The notes below the pieces were generated by a model. It saw only the letters and a program-made list of their open reading frames with translations. It searched no databases and was not told the origin of the DNA. A stretch of 64,000 nt of DNA from Butyrivibrio sp. (lineage in GTDB: Bacteria; Bacillota; Clostridia; Lachnospirales; Lachnospiraceae): assembly GCF_015056685.1 (NCBI RefSeq), contig NZ_SVFW01000015.1:1-64000 (forward strand), given 5' to 3'. The position numbers and the translations under genes were made by a program. Below, one piece after another: positions 1 through 8,881 of the stretch (position 1 is the stretch's first letter; the number at the start of each line of letters is the position of its first letter).

Positions 1-65
1 AAATATCTGCGATTTTCAAGGTTCATCTGAGCCTATTTTTTTGACTCAGTTTTTTCATAGATCAT

Positions 66-94
66 TTGACACTATCATAAATATACATAATAAT
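66..94 (+). promoter_or_regulatory. Candidate pta promoter
   Basis: TTGACA at 66-71, a 17-bp spacer and AATAAT at 89-94 fit a sigma-A promoter that would give pta a leader of about 140 nt. A second perfect -10, TATAAT at 183-188, has no convincing -35 box at normal spacing. The start site cannot be settled by eye. Confidence 0.4.
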
Positions 95-142
95 ATATAA
101 GTAAGTTAAATAATTATCAACCTTTTTTGGTGAATTTTTAGT

Positions 143-164
143 AAACTTGAGTTAAATCAAGTTT
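143..164. promoter_or_regulatory. Inverted repeat upstream of pta
   Basis: Perfect 8-bp arms AAACTTGA and TCAAGTTT are separated by GTTAAA. The repeat sits in the pta leader, just upstream of the TATAAT at 183-188, where a regulator could bind. No protein is known from the sequence to recognise it. Confidence 0.4.
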
Positions 165-237
165 TTTGCACCTCAGAAGTATTATAATCGCAATCGTCGA
201 TTAAAAATATATCTGATACATACAAGGAGGATAAATA

Positions 238-1221
238 ATGTACGGATTTGGTGATATGATACAAAAGCTTAAAGCTAACCCAAAAACAATCGTTTTCCCT
301 GAAGGATCTGATCCAAGAATTCTTGAGGCAGCTTCAAGATTACTTGCTGGTAACTTCCTTAAGCCTATTCTTTTAGGAAACCCAGATGAGATCAATAAAT
401 CAGCTGAGGATGCCGGCTACAACATCAGAGGCGCTCAGATTATTGATCCTGAGAATTTCGATAAATTTGATGAGATGGTAGATATGTTCTGCGAACTTAG
501 AAAGAGCAAGGGAATGACACCTGAAAAAGCTATTCCTATCCTTAAGCAGACAAACTACTTCGGTACAATGCTCGTAAAGATGGGTCTTGGTGACTGTCTT
601 CTCGGCGGTGCTACATATTCAACAGCTGATACAGTTCGTCCAGCACTTCAGATCATTAAGACAAAGCCAGAGAACACAATCGTTTCTTCATGCTTTATCC
701 TTGTTCGTCCTTCAGCAACAGGCGAAAATGAAGTTATCGCAATGGCTGACTGTGGAATCAATATCAATCCTAACGAGGATGAGCTCGTAGAGATCTGTGG
801 CGAGACAGTTAGCTGTGCACAGAGATTCGGTGTTGATCCTAAGGTTGCATTTCTTTCATTCTCAACAAAGGGATCTGCAAAAGACGACACTGTAACAAAG
901 ATGCAGAACGCTACTAAGAAGGCTCAGGAGAGATATCCTGAAATCCCTATCGATGGTGAGCTTCAGTTTGACGCTGCTGTATCTCCACGTGTTGCAAAGC
1001 AGAAGGCTCCTGGTTCAAAGGTTGCCGGACATGCAAACACATTCATCTTCCCAGATATCAATGCTGGTAACCTTGGTTATAAGATTGCTCAGCGTATGGG
1101 TAACTTTGAAGCATATGGCCCTATCCTTTTAGGTCTTAATGCACCTATCAACGATCTTTCTCGTGGATGCAATGCTCTTGAAGTATACTCAATGTCAATC
1201 ATCACAGCTTCATTAGCTTGA
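238..1221 (+). CDS. pta: Phosphate acetyltransferase
   Basis: This 327-residue cytoplasmic enzyme interconverts acetyl-CoA plus phosphate with acetyl phosphate plus CoA, the step before acetate kinase in acetate fermentation. The sequence matches the short PTA_PTB family over its whole length: an N-terminal IVFPEGSDPRILEAA segment, a central GGATYSTADTVRPALQII block and the C-terminal FPDINAGNLGYKIAQRM block. There is no N-terminal DRTGG regulatory domain. The ATG at 238 has a strong AAGGAGG 8 bases upstream. An ackA partner, usually adjacent, is not in the window. A hairpin terminator follows, so it appears monocistronic. Confidence 0.95.
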   Translation: MYGFGDMIQKLKANPKTIVFPEGSDPRILEAASRLLAGNFLKPILLGNPDEINKSAEDAGYNIRGAQIIDPENFDKFDEMVDMFCELRKSKGMTPEKAIPILKQTNYFGTMLVKMGLGDCLLGGATYSTADTVRPALQIIKTKPENTIVSSCFILVRPSATGENEVIAMADCGININPNEDELVEICGETVSCAQRFGVDPKVAFLSFSTKGSAKDDTVTKMQNATKKAQERYPEIPIDGELQFDAAVSPRVAKQKAPGSKVAGHANTFIFPDINAGNLGYKIAQRMGNFEAYGPILLGLNAPINDLSRGCNALEVYSMSIITASLA

Positions 1222-1248
1222 TATATGTATTATTGATGTTATATAACA

Positions 1249-1285
1249 ACAGCCCATCGCAATTATTGCGGTGGGCTGTTTGCTT
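1249..1285 (+). terminator. Rho-independent terminator of pta
   Basis: ACAGCCCATCGC (1249-1260) pairs with GCGGTGGGCTGT (1268-1279), nearly perfectly with one G-T pair, around a 7-nt loop, and is followed by a T-rich stretch. The palindrome GTTATATAAC (1238-1247) lies immediately before it. Confidence 0.85.
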
Positions 1286-1303
1286 TCTTTAAGGTCTTTG
1301 GTC

Positions 1304-2698
1304 TTAAGATTTGCCATGGCGCCTTTCATGATCCTTATAGTATTTCATCTTATCGTCATACATGGCTTCATCGGCCTGTTTTACTGCTTTATTGATCTCA
1401 CTGGAATTCTTACTCCATACTGCTCCTATTGCAGCATTTATCTTCTTATTCCTTAGTTTTTCAATCATCTCATTGAATTTTGCTTTTTCAATTTCCGGTA
1501 TAATTGAGATAAATTCGTCTCCGCCTATCCTATAACAGAATTTTTTCTTAAAGATGCTTCCAAAAACATTTGCAACCTGTTTTATCAGTTCATCGCCTGC
1601 TTCATGTCCTTTTTCGTCGTTTATCTCTTTTAAACCATTTATATCCACATAACAAACTCCAACATTTACAGACAAGCCGCTGAGAAGTACCAGTGTCTGA
1701 TTAAGAGAGTATCTGTTCCCAAGCCCCGTTAGAGGATCATGGCTTCCAAGGTACATCATTTCATTAGTCAATGCCCTATTTCGTAACTCGTATGAAATAA
1801 ACACTGCCGCAGATTCGATTACATCGGTGACATTTAAGGGAACGTCATTGGCAAAATTATCAGCGATGAGGTATCCTAAAATGTTTTTCTTGTCCTTTAC
1901 AGCAGCTATTATGAATCTATGGACATGTCCTGCTAAGAACTTATCATAGAACTCCTCATTACGCTCTTTTAGCTTATGGGTATCGTTTACCACCGTAATA
2001 TCTTTATTCTTGAGCAGTCCTTGCCAAAGAGAAACAAAATCATTACTTTCAAAGTCTTTTTTTGTAGGGAGCTTTGCTGGCGCTGAGCCACTAACCCATT
2101 CATGTATAGCTTTTATCTCTTTATCCTGAGTCTCAACTATAAATACTCTGTCAGCCTCGATCGCAGTACCAAGGATTCTTAAGACTTTCTTTATACCTTT
2201 TCCAAATTCAGCAGAAGAGAGCTCTTTTGCGCATTCTATTACCAGATTATTACTGTTTCTCTTAAGAATTTTATCGTCTTCATCTCTTTTAGCTGCAGTA
2301 ACATCGTGGATGATGAAGGCACAGAATCCCTTTTGATAAACAGGTACTGCCCAGAATTCGAACCATTTATCATAATCACTGTTATACGTTCTAATAATTG
2401 AAGACTGACGCAAAATCGCAGCCTGATAGCTGTATTTGATCCAGTCTTCATCCCTGTTCGTCACCGTTTCAAAATATGTACTTCCTATCAGTTCTGCTGA
2501 TGGTTTTTTAACCAACTGTGCATATTTTTCATTTGCAAACAGGAAAAGCATATCCTTAACTGTTCCAAAAGGATCTGTTAAAACCTTGAAAATGCAGCAT
2601 GCATCCGGCAAATCCTTGAGCATATATAGAATATCATTTGAGGTGAAATTAGTTGTAGAATAATACTCGATTTTCCCATGACTCTCTAATTCTGACAT
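1304..2698 (-). CDS. PAS-GAF-GGDEF diguanylate cyclase
   Basis: Predicted cytoplasmic signalling enzyme making cyclic di-GMP from two GTP. An N-terminal PAS-like domain (about residues 10-125) and a GAF-like middle (about 135-290) precede a GGDEF domain with intact YVDINGLKEIND and RIGGDEF motifs, so it should be active. No RxxD inhibitory site is visible at the expected place before GGDEF. The start at 2698 (MSELESHGK, 464 residues) is chosen because GGGGGA lies 8 bases upstream; an in-frame ATG further upstream lacks this. No membrane segment is seen, so the input is probably cytosolic. It stands alone on the minus strand. Confidence 0.85.
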   Translation of the reverse strand: MSELESHGKIEYYSTTNFTSNDILYMLKDLPDACCIFKVLTDPFGTVKDMLFLFANEKYAQLVKKPSAELIGSTYFETVTNRDEDWIKYSYQAAILRQSSIIRTYNSDYDKWFEFWAVPVYQKGFCAFIIHDVTAAKRDEDDKILKRNSNNLVIECAKELSSAEFGKGIKKVLRILGTAIEADRVFIVETQDKEIKAIHEWVSGSAPAKLPTKKDFESNDFVSLWQGLLKNKDITVVNDTHKLKERNEEFYDKFLAGHVHRFIIAAVKDKKNILGYLIADNFANDVPLNVTDVIESAAVFISYELRNRALTNEMMYLGSHDPLTGLGNRYSLNQTLVLLSGLSVNVGVCYVDINGLKEINDEKGHEAGDELIKQVANVFGSIFKKKFCYRIGGDEFISIIPEIEKAKFNEMIEKLRNKKINAAIGAVWSKNSSEINKAVKQADEAMYDDKMKYYKDHERRHGKS

Positions 2699-2799
2699 TG
2701 TGCATCCCCCATTTAATGTTAGAAATAATACTTTATAACGTTGATTATACAATATATGCTTAAATTATGCACTATATAATTGCTCATAAAAAGGAAGTA

Positions 2800-4074
2800 T
2801 CAAAATGATACTTCCAATTCTTTTCTTATCTCCATGATGCTTTTTCCAGTTCTTCTTGCAATTCCTGCGATATCATCATATTCAAGTTTTTTTCGCTTTA
2901 CGTCATACCCAGTTGCCTCTTTTACTCGTACCTTGCCATATGGCGTCTCAAGCATATCTATTTTCCTGGATAAAACATATCTGTTGCAAATGTTCTCTCG
3001 CACACCAATTGTGGTGGTGTTCTTGAATAATTCCTTTAATATATTCTCTCTATCATCAAGTCTGCACATGCAAGTTAATATGACTCCCGGCCTGTTCTTT
3101 TTCATACCAACCGGTATTGTATAAACCTCCACTGCACCTACCTCGAAGAGCCTTTCAGTTGCAAAACCAATCTCTTCAGAAGTCATATCATCGATGTTAC
3201 ATGACAGCTCTACTATTCTATCATTCTCATATTCATCGCTGCTTTCGCCATATATAGCCCTTACAAAATTCCCCTGAGGAAAATCCTTTTTCCCCATACC
3301 ATAGCCTATTTTTTTAACATTCATAACAGGCTGAGAGGCGAAATCAAAGGCAAAATATCTAGCCAAAGCTGCACCTGTAGGAGTACACAGCTCTGATCTT
3401 ATACTATCGCTCTCATAGCTTGGAATTCCTTCCAGTAAAAGAGCTGTAGCAGGCGCTGGAACCGGTAATATACCGTGTGCACATTTCACTGTGCCTCCAC
3501 CAACATTTATTGGTGACACAACGATTCTGTCTGGATCAAGCTCATGCATCAAATAGCAAACCGCAGTAATATCAGCTATAGCATCCAAATTGCCAACTTC
3601 ATGGAAATGTATCTCCGAAACAGGTACTCCATGAACTTTGCTTTCCGCCTGCGCTAGAAGCTCATAAACTTCCCTGACATCACTCTTTATCTCTTTTGAG
3701 ACATTTAAACTCTCAATGATATCCTCTATGTCATAGAGTTTATTGTGATGATGGTGCCCTTCATGCTCATGGATGTGCTCATCATCATGGCTATGAGTAA
3801 ACTCATGAGAATGTGCATGGTCATGTTCATATTCATGTGCATGATGATGCTCTTCTTCAGAATCAGGTTCTTCCTGGCCCTTCACAAGAACTCTCATATG
3901 CTTACCGACTACGCCGCATTTCGTAGAGTCTTCAAGCACAAATTCTACATTAGGTATTCCTATCTCATTCAGCTCTTTTTCTTTCTTTTTTACATCGTCA
4001 AAAAGTGAGATCAGCGCTGCTGTAAGCATGTCGCCCGCTATACCCATCTTGCACTCAATAAATAATGTGTTCAA
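2800..4074 (-). CDS. larC: Nickel-pincer cofactor biosynthesis protein LarC
   Basis: LarC is the CTP-dependent nickel insertase (cyclometallase) that completes the nickel-pincer nucleotide cofactor of lactate racemase-type enzymes. The 424-residue sequence has the conserved start FIECKMGIAGDM, an HFHEVGNLDAIADI motif and the C-terminal NIDDMTSEEIGF domain. A histidine-rich stretch at about residues 75-112 probably holds nickel. In Lactobacillus plantarum LarC needs a ribosomal frameshift; here it is one continuous frame. The start is TTG at 4074 behind AGGGAGG. It lies 66 bp downstream of hypA and is likely cotranscribed; larE is 41 kb away and larA and larB are not seen. Confidence 0.9.
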   Translation of the reverse strand: MNTLFIECKMGIAGDMLTAALISLFDDVKKKEKELNEIGIPNVEFVLEDSTKCGVVGKHMRVLVKGQEEPDSEEEHHHAHEYEHDHAHSHEFTHSHDDEHIHEHEGHHHHNKLYDIEDIIESLNVSKEIKSDVREVYELLAQAESKVHGVPVSEIHFHEVGNLDAIADITAVCYLMHELDPDRIVVSPINVGGGTVKCAHGILPVPAPATALLLEGIPSYESDSIRSELCTPTGAALARYFAFDFASQPVMNVKKIGYGMGKKDFPQGNFVRAIYGESSDEYENDRIVELSCNIDDMTSEEIGFATERLFEVGAVEVYTIPVGMKKNRPGVILTCMCRLDDRENILKELFKNTTTIGVRENICNRYVLSRKIDMLETPYGKVRVKEATGYDVKRKKLEYDDIAGIARRTGKSIMEIRKELEVSF

Positions 4075-4140
4075 AACTACCTCCCTGCATTGTGTAAGTC
4101 AATAGTTCGGATAATATTCACATTGTATATTATATAAATG

Positions 4141-4491
4141 TTATATATCTTCTATAACTATATTTTTTAATGTGACGCCTTTTCCTTCGATTATATGTGC
4201 TTTTCTTCCTCCGCACGCAGTGCAAAGATATCTGTTCTCACTAGTAGGATAGTACTCACTTCCACACTCTTCACAAAGAGCTTTCACAGGAACTTCCTCG
4301 CATACAAGCTCTGCGCCCTCAAGTATTGTTCCCTTTGCTGCTTCCGGGTAATACTTATACATATAGTAAGGCATTACACCACTTGTTTTTCCAATTTGAA
4401 CTACGATACTTTTTACACTTTTAGCATTGTTTTCTTTTGCTACATCTATAGCCAGAGCTACCATTCGTGAAATATAGCTCATTTCATGCAT
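4141..4491 (-). CDS. hypA: HypA-like nickel metallochaperone
   Basis: The 116-residue protein begins MHEM, whose first residues provide the nickel site in HypA proteins, and carries the zinc ribbon CEEC...CTAC near residues 70-95. HypA delivers nickel to hydrogenase or urease. No hydrogenase or hyp genes are nearby; instead larC follows in the same direction, suggesting that nickel is supplied to the pincer cofactor pathway or stored (inference). The ATG at 4491 follows AGAGG and gives the conserved MHE start; a second ATG at 4487 would remove it. Confidence 0.85.
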   Translation of the reverse strand: MHEMSYISRMVALAIDVAKENNAKSVKSIVVQIGKTSGVMPYYMYKYYPEAAKGTILEGAELVCEEVPVKALCEECGSEYYPTSENRYLCTACGGRKAHIIEGKGVTLKNIVIEDI

Positions 4492-4578
4492 GATTTATAT
4501 CCTCTTTATTTTCATTTAATTACAATTTAATTGATTATATAACAAATTGCTAGATAATTATATATAAAGGAGGAAATT

Positions 4579-4794
4579 ATGGCTCATAATGTTGTTCAAA
4601 CATGCATGGGATGTGGTCGAACATTTGTCGCTAGAAATAGTGGCACTCCTTTTTGTTGCCGTGCTTGCAAGATCCGCTACTCTTACCACTATTCTTTCAG
4701 GTGCAGAGACTGCAGAAACGCATCCTGTACTGTTCGAAACGAGTACCTGCAAGGCTGCGCTCCTGATTGTCCTAACCTTAAATGGGATCCTTAA
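4579..4794 (+). CDS. Cysteine-rich micro-protein, putative zinc binder
   Basis: The function is unknown. The 71-residue protein contains ten cysteines arranged as CxxC (CMGC), CCxxC, CxxC (CRDC), a lone C and CxxxC, with basic residues between them, suggesting two zinc knuckles or ribbons. The first CxxC plus TFVARNSG resembles a short treble-clef. The start is well supported by AAGGAGG at 4567-4573. The stop overlaps the end of the convergent ATPase gene by 4 bp. An overlapping +2 frame is open but lacks the cysteine pattern. No membrane segment or signal peptide is visible. Confidence 0.75.
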   Translation: MAHNVVQTCMGCGRTFVARNSGTPFCCRACKIRYSYHYSFRCRDCRNASCTVRNEYLQGCAPDCPNLKWDP

Positions 4795-6095
4795 TTATTT
4801 CCTGATAGATGATTTATGAATTGCTGTGCGCATCTTCCAGAAACACCGCCGTGATTTAGCTCCCATCTGTCAGCTTCAAGCAAAAGCTCGCTTTCATCCA
4901 TCTTTATTCCATTTCTCTTGGCAAGTTCTTTCACTATATTGTAATATTCCTGTCTCGAAGGCTTATAATATCCTATATTCACACCAAATCTGTTAGCAAG
5001 GGACAGTTTTTCTTCCATTGTGTCAGATCTATGTATATCACCGTCCTGCTCAACATCTCTTCTATCTTTCCATGTTTCTTTTATCAGATGTCTTCGATTG
5101 GAAGTAGCATAGATAAGAATATTATCCGGCTTAGTTTCAACGCCGCCTTCTATGACTGCCTTCAAGAACTTGTAATCAGATTCATCCTCTTCAAAAGAAA
5201 GGTCATCCATATAGATAATAAACTTATAATTTCTGTTTTTTATCTGAGAGATAAGCTGTGATAAAAGCCTGAACTGATATTTATATATCTCTATCATTCT
5301 AAGGCCATCACCATAATACTCATTAACAATTGCCTTAATGCTTGTTGATTTTCCTGTGCCACTATCACCAAATAAGAGCACGTTGTTAGCTTTTTTACCT
5401 TCTACAAATGCTTTGGTGTTATCAACAAGCTTCTTTTTCTGGATTTCATAGCCTACAAGATCGCTTAAAACGACCTTATCCATATTATTTATAGGATTAA
5501 ATTCTATTTTCCCGTTTGTAAGCTCTCTTATCCTGAATGCCTTATTTAGTCCAAATTCACCAACACCGATCTTTTTGTAAAAATCAGTAACTATATCAAA
5601 AAAGTCCTGGTCAGAATCTGCATTCTCAAGCCTCGAGGATAGATTCCTTACCTTCTCGCTTACATTAGAATTGTACATAAGCTCAGGCTTCTCAATAGCC
5701 TTATAATTCGTTATACAGCTAAAACAGTCAATTCCGAGCTTCTCTTCCATTTCCTTGAAATCATACTCAAACAACTGCTTAAAGGCATGAAAATCCGCGG
5801 TCGCAAAATGATTAACACTGCCTTTCTTACTTCCAACCTTCTCACAAGTAAGGCTAAATGGATTCTCATCCATTATAAGTAAATAAGTAAGATAGTTATG
5901 CCATAGATTATCATCAAAAGCATTAGCTGTACCAAGTTCAAGTAATCTTTTCACCTGCTTGTAAATTCTTGCTATCAGATCCTCTTTGTCATATTCCGGC
6001 TTATGCAAATCTTTTGAAACCTTTGCAAGCTGCATCAATATTGATTCTTCAGGCATATCCCCATAGATCAGTAATTTTGCTACAATTTTCTCCAT
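4791..6095 (-). CDS. DUF815-type AAA+ ATPase, second gene of rep operon
   Basis: This 434-residue cytoplasmic ATPase has Walker A GDSGTGKST near residue 240, Walker B FIIYMDDLSFE near 295 and a C-terminal helical lid. It matches the DUF815 family of AAA+ proteins, whose biochemical role is not established. It starts 35 bp downstream of the replication initiator, with its own GGGGGA site, so both probably share a transcript. Its place behind an origin initiator suggests help in loading or remodelling replication proteins (inference). The N-terminal 200 residues are helical and not recognised. The short gap before it contains a GTTATATAAC/TATAACATAT site. Confidence 0.8.
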   Translation of the reverse strand: MEKIVAKLLIYGDMPEESILMQLAKVSKDLHKPEYDKEDLIARIYKQVKRLLELGTANAFDDNLWHNYLTYLLIMDENPFSLTCEKVGSKKGSVNHFATADFHAFKQLFEYDFKEMEEKLGIDCFSCITNYKAIEKPELMYNSNVSEKVRNLSSRLENADSDQDFFDIVTDFYKKIGVGEFGLNKAFRIRELTNGKIEFNPINNMDKVVLSDLVGYEIQKKKLVDNTKAFVEGKKANNVLLFGDSGTGKSTSIKAIVNEYYGDGLRMIEIYKYQFRLLSQLISQIKNRNYKFIIYMDDLSFEEDESDYKFLKAVIEGGVETKPDNILIYATSNRRHLIKETWKDRRDVEQDGDIHRSDTMEEKLSLANRFGVNIGYYKPSRQEYYNIVKELAKRNGIKMDESELLLEADRWELNHGGVSGRCAQQFINHLSGNN

Positions 6096-6106
6096 AATCC
6101 CCCAAT

Positions 6107-6120
6107 GTTATATAACATAT
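6107..6120. promoter_or_regulatory. Putative partition-protein site in the rep-ATPase gap
   Basis: GTTATATAAC (6107-6116) overlaps TATAACATAT (6111-6120). The same two motifs recur upstream of parA. A partition or regulator protein binding here could set the level of the ATPase gene. Low complexity makes chance occurrence possible. Confidence 0.35.
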
Positions 6121-6130
6121 ATTTATTATA

Positions 6131-7297
6131 TCAATTATCCAACAGTTGCTTTTCTAATTCTTCAAAGTTTATATCTGTTCTCTGCTCAAAGTTATTAAAG
6201 CTGTTTTTCTTTGGAGAGATTGGCTTAGCCTTGTTGTTATAATACTCGTTCTTAATGCAGTCCTTCATAAATGCAATCGGAACATCAACGGTAGTATTAT
6301 AGGACTGCATGTAATCATAAGCCTGTTTTATCTTATCGATATCATAATCTGCACATTCTGCAATTTCTTTGATCTCTTTTACTTTGAAATAATCATGCAT
6401 AAGATCAATAAGATCATCTAAAATATCATCTTTATTTATCTGCTTCTCTTTTTTGATGCTATTTCCAACATCTTTTTTATCAACAAAGAACCTGATCCCA
6501 ACAGTTTTTCTGCCACTTTTAATAGGTTCGTAGTCAACTATCAGGCTGGTTTTCTTATTTAATTCGTCTTTTGCCTTTGATAATACGTTCCTATTGAATA
6601 TTTTATACTCTTTATACTTCGTCTGGCCTGTTTTCTCGACTAATTCATCGATTTTTTCATAATCAGGAAAGTCTTTTTCAAGCTCAGCCTTGATCTTATT
6701 ATCGCCTCCGGAAGTAATTATACCAAGCTCAAGCTTTAGCTCTGTCAGATTATAATCAAAAACCTGCTCTCCATCTATTTTTTCAATAGCTTTTTTGTAG
6801 TCAAATGCAGATTTTAACATCTCATATAAGCGCAAAGAATACACACTCTTAAGACTAAGAGTATCTGATAAGCTAAGTACCGTATAATCCTTTTGAAGAT
6901 TGACTATTTTATCCGTTAGTGAGTTATTATAACGAAGTGTTAGAGTACCATTTTTAAAAGATGCGTCTGTAACTACCTGATGTGCTTCTATCTTACCATT
7001 GGCCTTATCTTTCATAAGAAGGTTCCAATCAAAAATTGTAGCACCCTTAACCTGTCTATCACATAACGCTTCAATGTGTTCATACAAAGATCCGGAAGTA
7101 GACTTAAACATTTTCCTTAAATCTGTACCATATATAGTAGCAACAACGTTGTTTGTTTCATCTATTTTAATATGCTGCATTCCTATGGCGAACAGTTTCT
7201 GGCTTAATGCAGTTCCTTTACCCATAGCGTTGATCAATTCATTAGACTTTTTATAACTCTGTCTAGTTATGAGTTGGTCTCGTTTTTCTTCTTTCAT
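6131..7297 (-). CDS. Rep_3-family replication initiator
   Basis: This iteron-binding plasmid-type initiator (RepB/RepE-like) should open the adjacent origin. The layout fits the two winged-helix Rep_3 fold: the first from about residue 10 to 140 (KKSNELINAM...QKLFAIGMQHI) and the second around residues 150-270 (SLKSVYSLRLYEMLK). Length is 388 residues from ATG 7297, which has GGGGGA just upstream. The alternative ATG at 7336 lies inside the first iteron and has no ribosome site, so it is rejected. The iteron at 7325-7343 sits in the promoter/leader, so self-repression by bound initiator is likely, as in related replicons. Confidence 0.85.
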   Translation of the reverse strand: MKEEKRDQLITRQSYKKSNELINAMGKGTALSQKLFAIGMQHIKIDETNNVVATIYGTDLRKMFKSTSGSLYEHIEALCDRQVKGATIFDWNLLMKDKANGKIEAHQVVTDASFKNGTLTLRYNNSLTDKIVNLQKDYTVLSLSDTLSLKSVYSLRLYEMLKSAFDYKKAIEKIDGEQVFDYNLTELKLELGIITSGGDNKIKAELEKDFPDYEKIDELVEKTGQTKYKEYKIFNRNVLSKAKDELNKKTSLIVDYEPIKSGRKTVGIRFFVDKKDVGNSIKKEKQINKDDILDDLIDLMHDYFKVKEIKEIAECADYDIDKIKQAYDYMQSYNTTVDVPIAFMKDCIKNEYYNNKAKPISPKKNSFNNFEQRTDINFEELEKQLLDN

Positions 7298-7324
7298 AAA
7301 TCCCCCAGTTCTTTTATATACAGG

Positions 7325-8119
7325 TTCCCTTTTCATGCACCTTAGATAAGAAATTATCTTCCTATTTTGTACACCTTTAGAATAAGAAGATATAATAACA
7401 TTCCCTTTTTGTAAACCTTTTATTTTATTATATTCCTTTTTTGGTCACCTTCAAGTATTAATTGCCTATATTTTGGGGTTTTTATCAGCTAAAAGCACAA
7501 AGTTTTGTTAACCTTTACAGTCAATTCTAGTGATTCCCTTTTTGTGCACCTTTCCCATTATCTATTCCCTTTCACTTCACTTTTGACTTTTATGGTTTGA
7601 CTATATTGGTTAATTTTAGTCCCTTTTTGTTCACTTTTAATACCCATTTTAGTACTTAATAATTTCAAAACTGATTTCTAACATTAAAATCCATTCCCTT
7701 TTTAGTCACCTTTCATTTATATTTTGAAATTTATGGCCTGATCTAAGCTCATTTTTATTATATTAAGCATTCATTACTCCAAAACATATTTCGCTTTAGT
7801 TATCTATTCGTACCTATTTATGTGATTTTTATCATTCCCTTTTTGTACACTTATACGTTCCCTTTTTGGTCACCTTTACTTTTGTGACTATTTGCAACGC
7901 CCTATTTATGCGCGTTCTGGCATCTACAGATTTAGGATCTATTAAATATTATATATTCCCTTTTTAGTCACCTATCTTCCCAAATATTGCACTTTACATC
8001 CCTAAACAGGTAACTTGGGGCATATTTTCATAGTTCCCTTTTTAGACACCTTATCTTCCCATTCATTCAACTTTATAATCCCTTTTTATCTACTTTAAAT
8101 TCCTATTTTAGTCACTCAT
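7325..8119 (+). repeat. Iteron array A: 14 direct 20-bp repeats (origin)
   Basis: Fourteen same-orientation imperfect copies approximate TTCCCTTTTTNGTCACCTTT. Starts: 7325, 7359, 7401, 7433, 7534, 7565, 7619, 7694, 7835, 7858, 7956, 8034, 8078 and 8100. The TTCCC and CACCTT ends are best kept; the middle T tract varies. Spacing is irregular, about 22 to 141 bp. Such iterons upstream of a Rep_3 gene are the binding sites for the initiator. A partial copy (TTTTGTTAACCTTT) begins near 7503. The region contains no gene. Confidence 0.9.
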
Positions 8120-8153
8120 AATAAAACAAATCGCCTATTTGTGCGGTTTTCAT
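7464..8153 (+). repeat. Second interspersed repeat family B (four copies)
   Basis: Four same-orientation copies of a motif near GCCTATTTNTGNGGTTTTTA occur at 7464-7486, 7812-7833, 7899-7921 and 8133-8153, in gaps between the A iterons. The shared core is CCTAT-TT-TG followed by a GTTTT or related tract. The copy at 7812 ends directly against an A iteron. They may be sites for a second protein (host DnaA-like factor, IHF/HU, or the second initiator domain). This is a pattern seen by eye; significance was not computed. Confidence 0.65.
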
Positions 8154-8881
8154 AGTCTATTAATTAATAAAAGAATTGTAGTTTTATATTTTTAAATAAA
8201 CAACTTTTTAAGGTGTCCCTGATAAATACATAAATTTCAAATTAGTAAGATCTAAATATTCTTTATATATAGAACATATAAATACAAAGTATAAAAACAA
8301 AATATAAATTCAACATATAAACACTATAGATATTTGAATTCTATTTATATGTTTTATATTTTTTTATGCCGGGATTGTAAATGAAAATAAATAGAAATTG
8401 AAAGAGAAACATAGATTCAGACAAAAATTAGAATGCAATTTTGTATTAGATGACTTTGTTTGGATATTTGTAAGATTGTTGATAACATTTTATCTGTTCT
8501 ATTAATAATTATAGATAGTTTTAATTATTAAAAATTACAATTGATATACATAATTAATATAAGTATTAATTATATAAAATATCATGGGAAACATATGACT
8601 TTTATTCAAGGAACAAATAATGTCAGCTGATATCATAAACTCGGCTATGCTATTTAACATTAAATTATTATCTACATATTTACTAACATTTTGACTGAGA
8701 TTTATTTTTTGACGGTATAAATATTGACTTCTTTAGTCTATAAATTTTGCAAGTTTGACGATCTATTATAGAGAGAACATATGATATTAAAAGCAGATTT
8801 AATAATGTATTATATTATCCTAATTTGCAGTATATTTCATTTGCTATATTATTCATTTTTTTTGAGTGGTAATTCAAATTA

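Noticed and set aside
2800..4074. Programmed frameshift in larC
   Set aside because: The gene is one open frame, so no frameshift is needed.
7298..7336. Longer N-terminus for the replication initiator
   Set aside because: ATG 7336 lies within the first iteron; ATG 7297 has a good ribosome site.
7325..8153. CRISPR-like array
   Set aside because: Repeats are degenerate, spacing is irregular and there are no cas genes; they are iterons.
8477..8485. DnaA box TGTTGATAA
   Set aside because: One mismatch to consensus and isolated; expected by chance in AT-rich DNA.
8620..8694. 24-codon frame with AAGGAA upstream
   Set aside because: Too short and without context; noted only in the spacer description.
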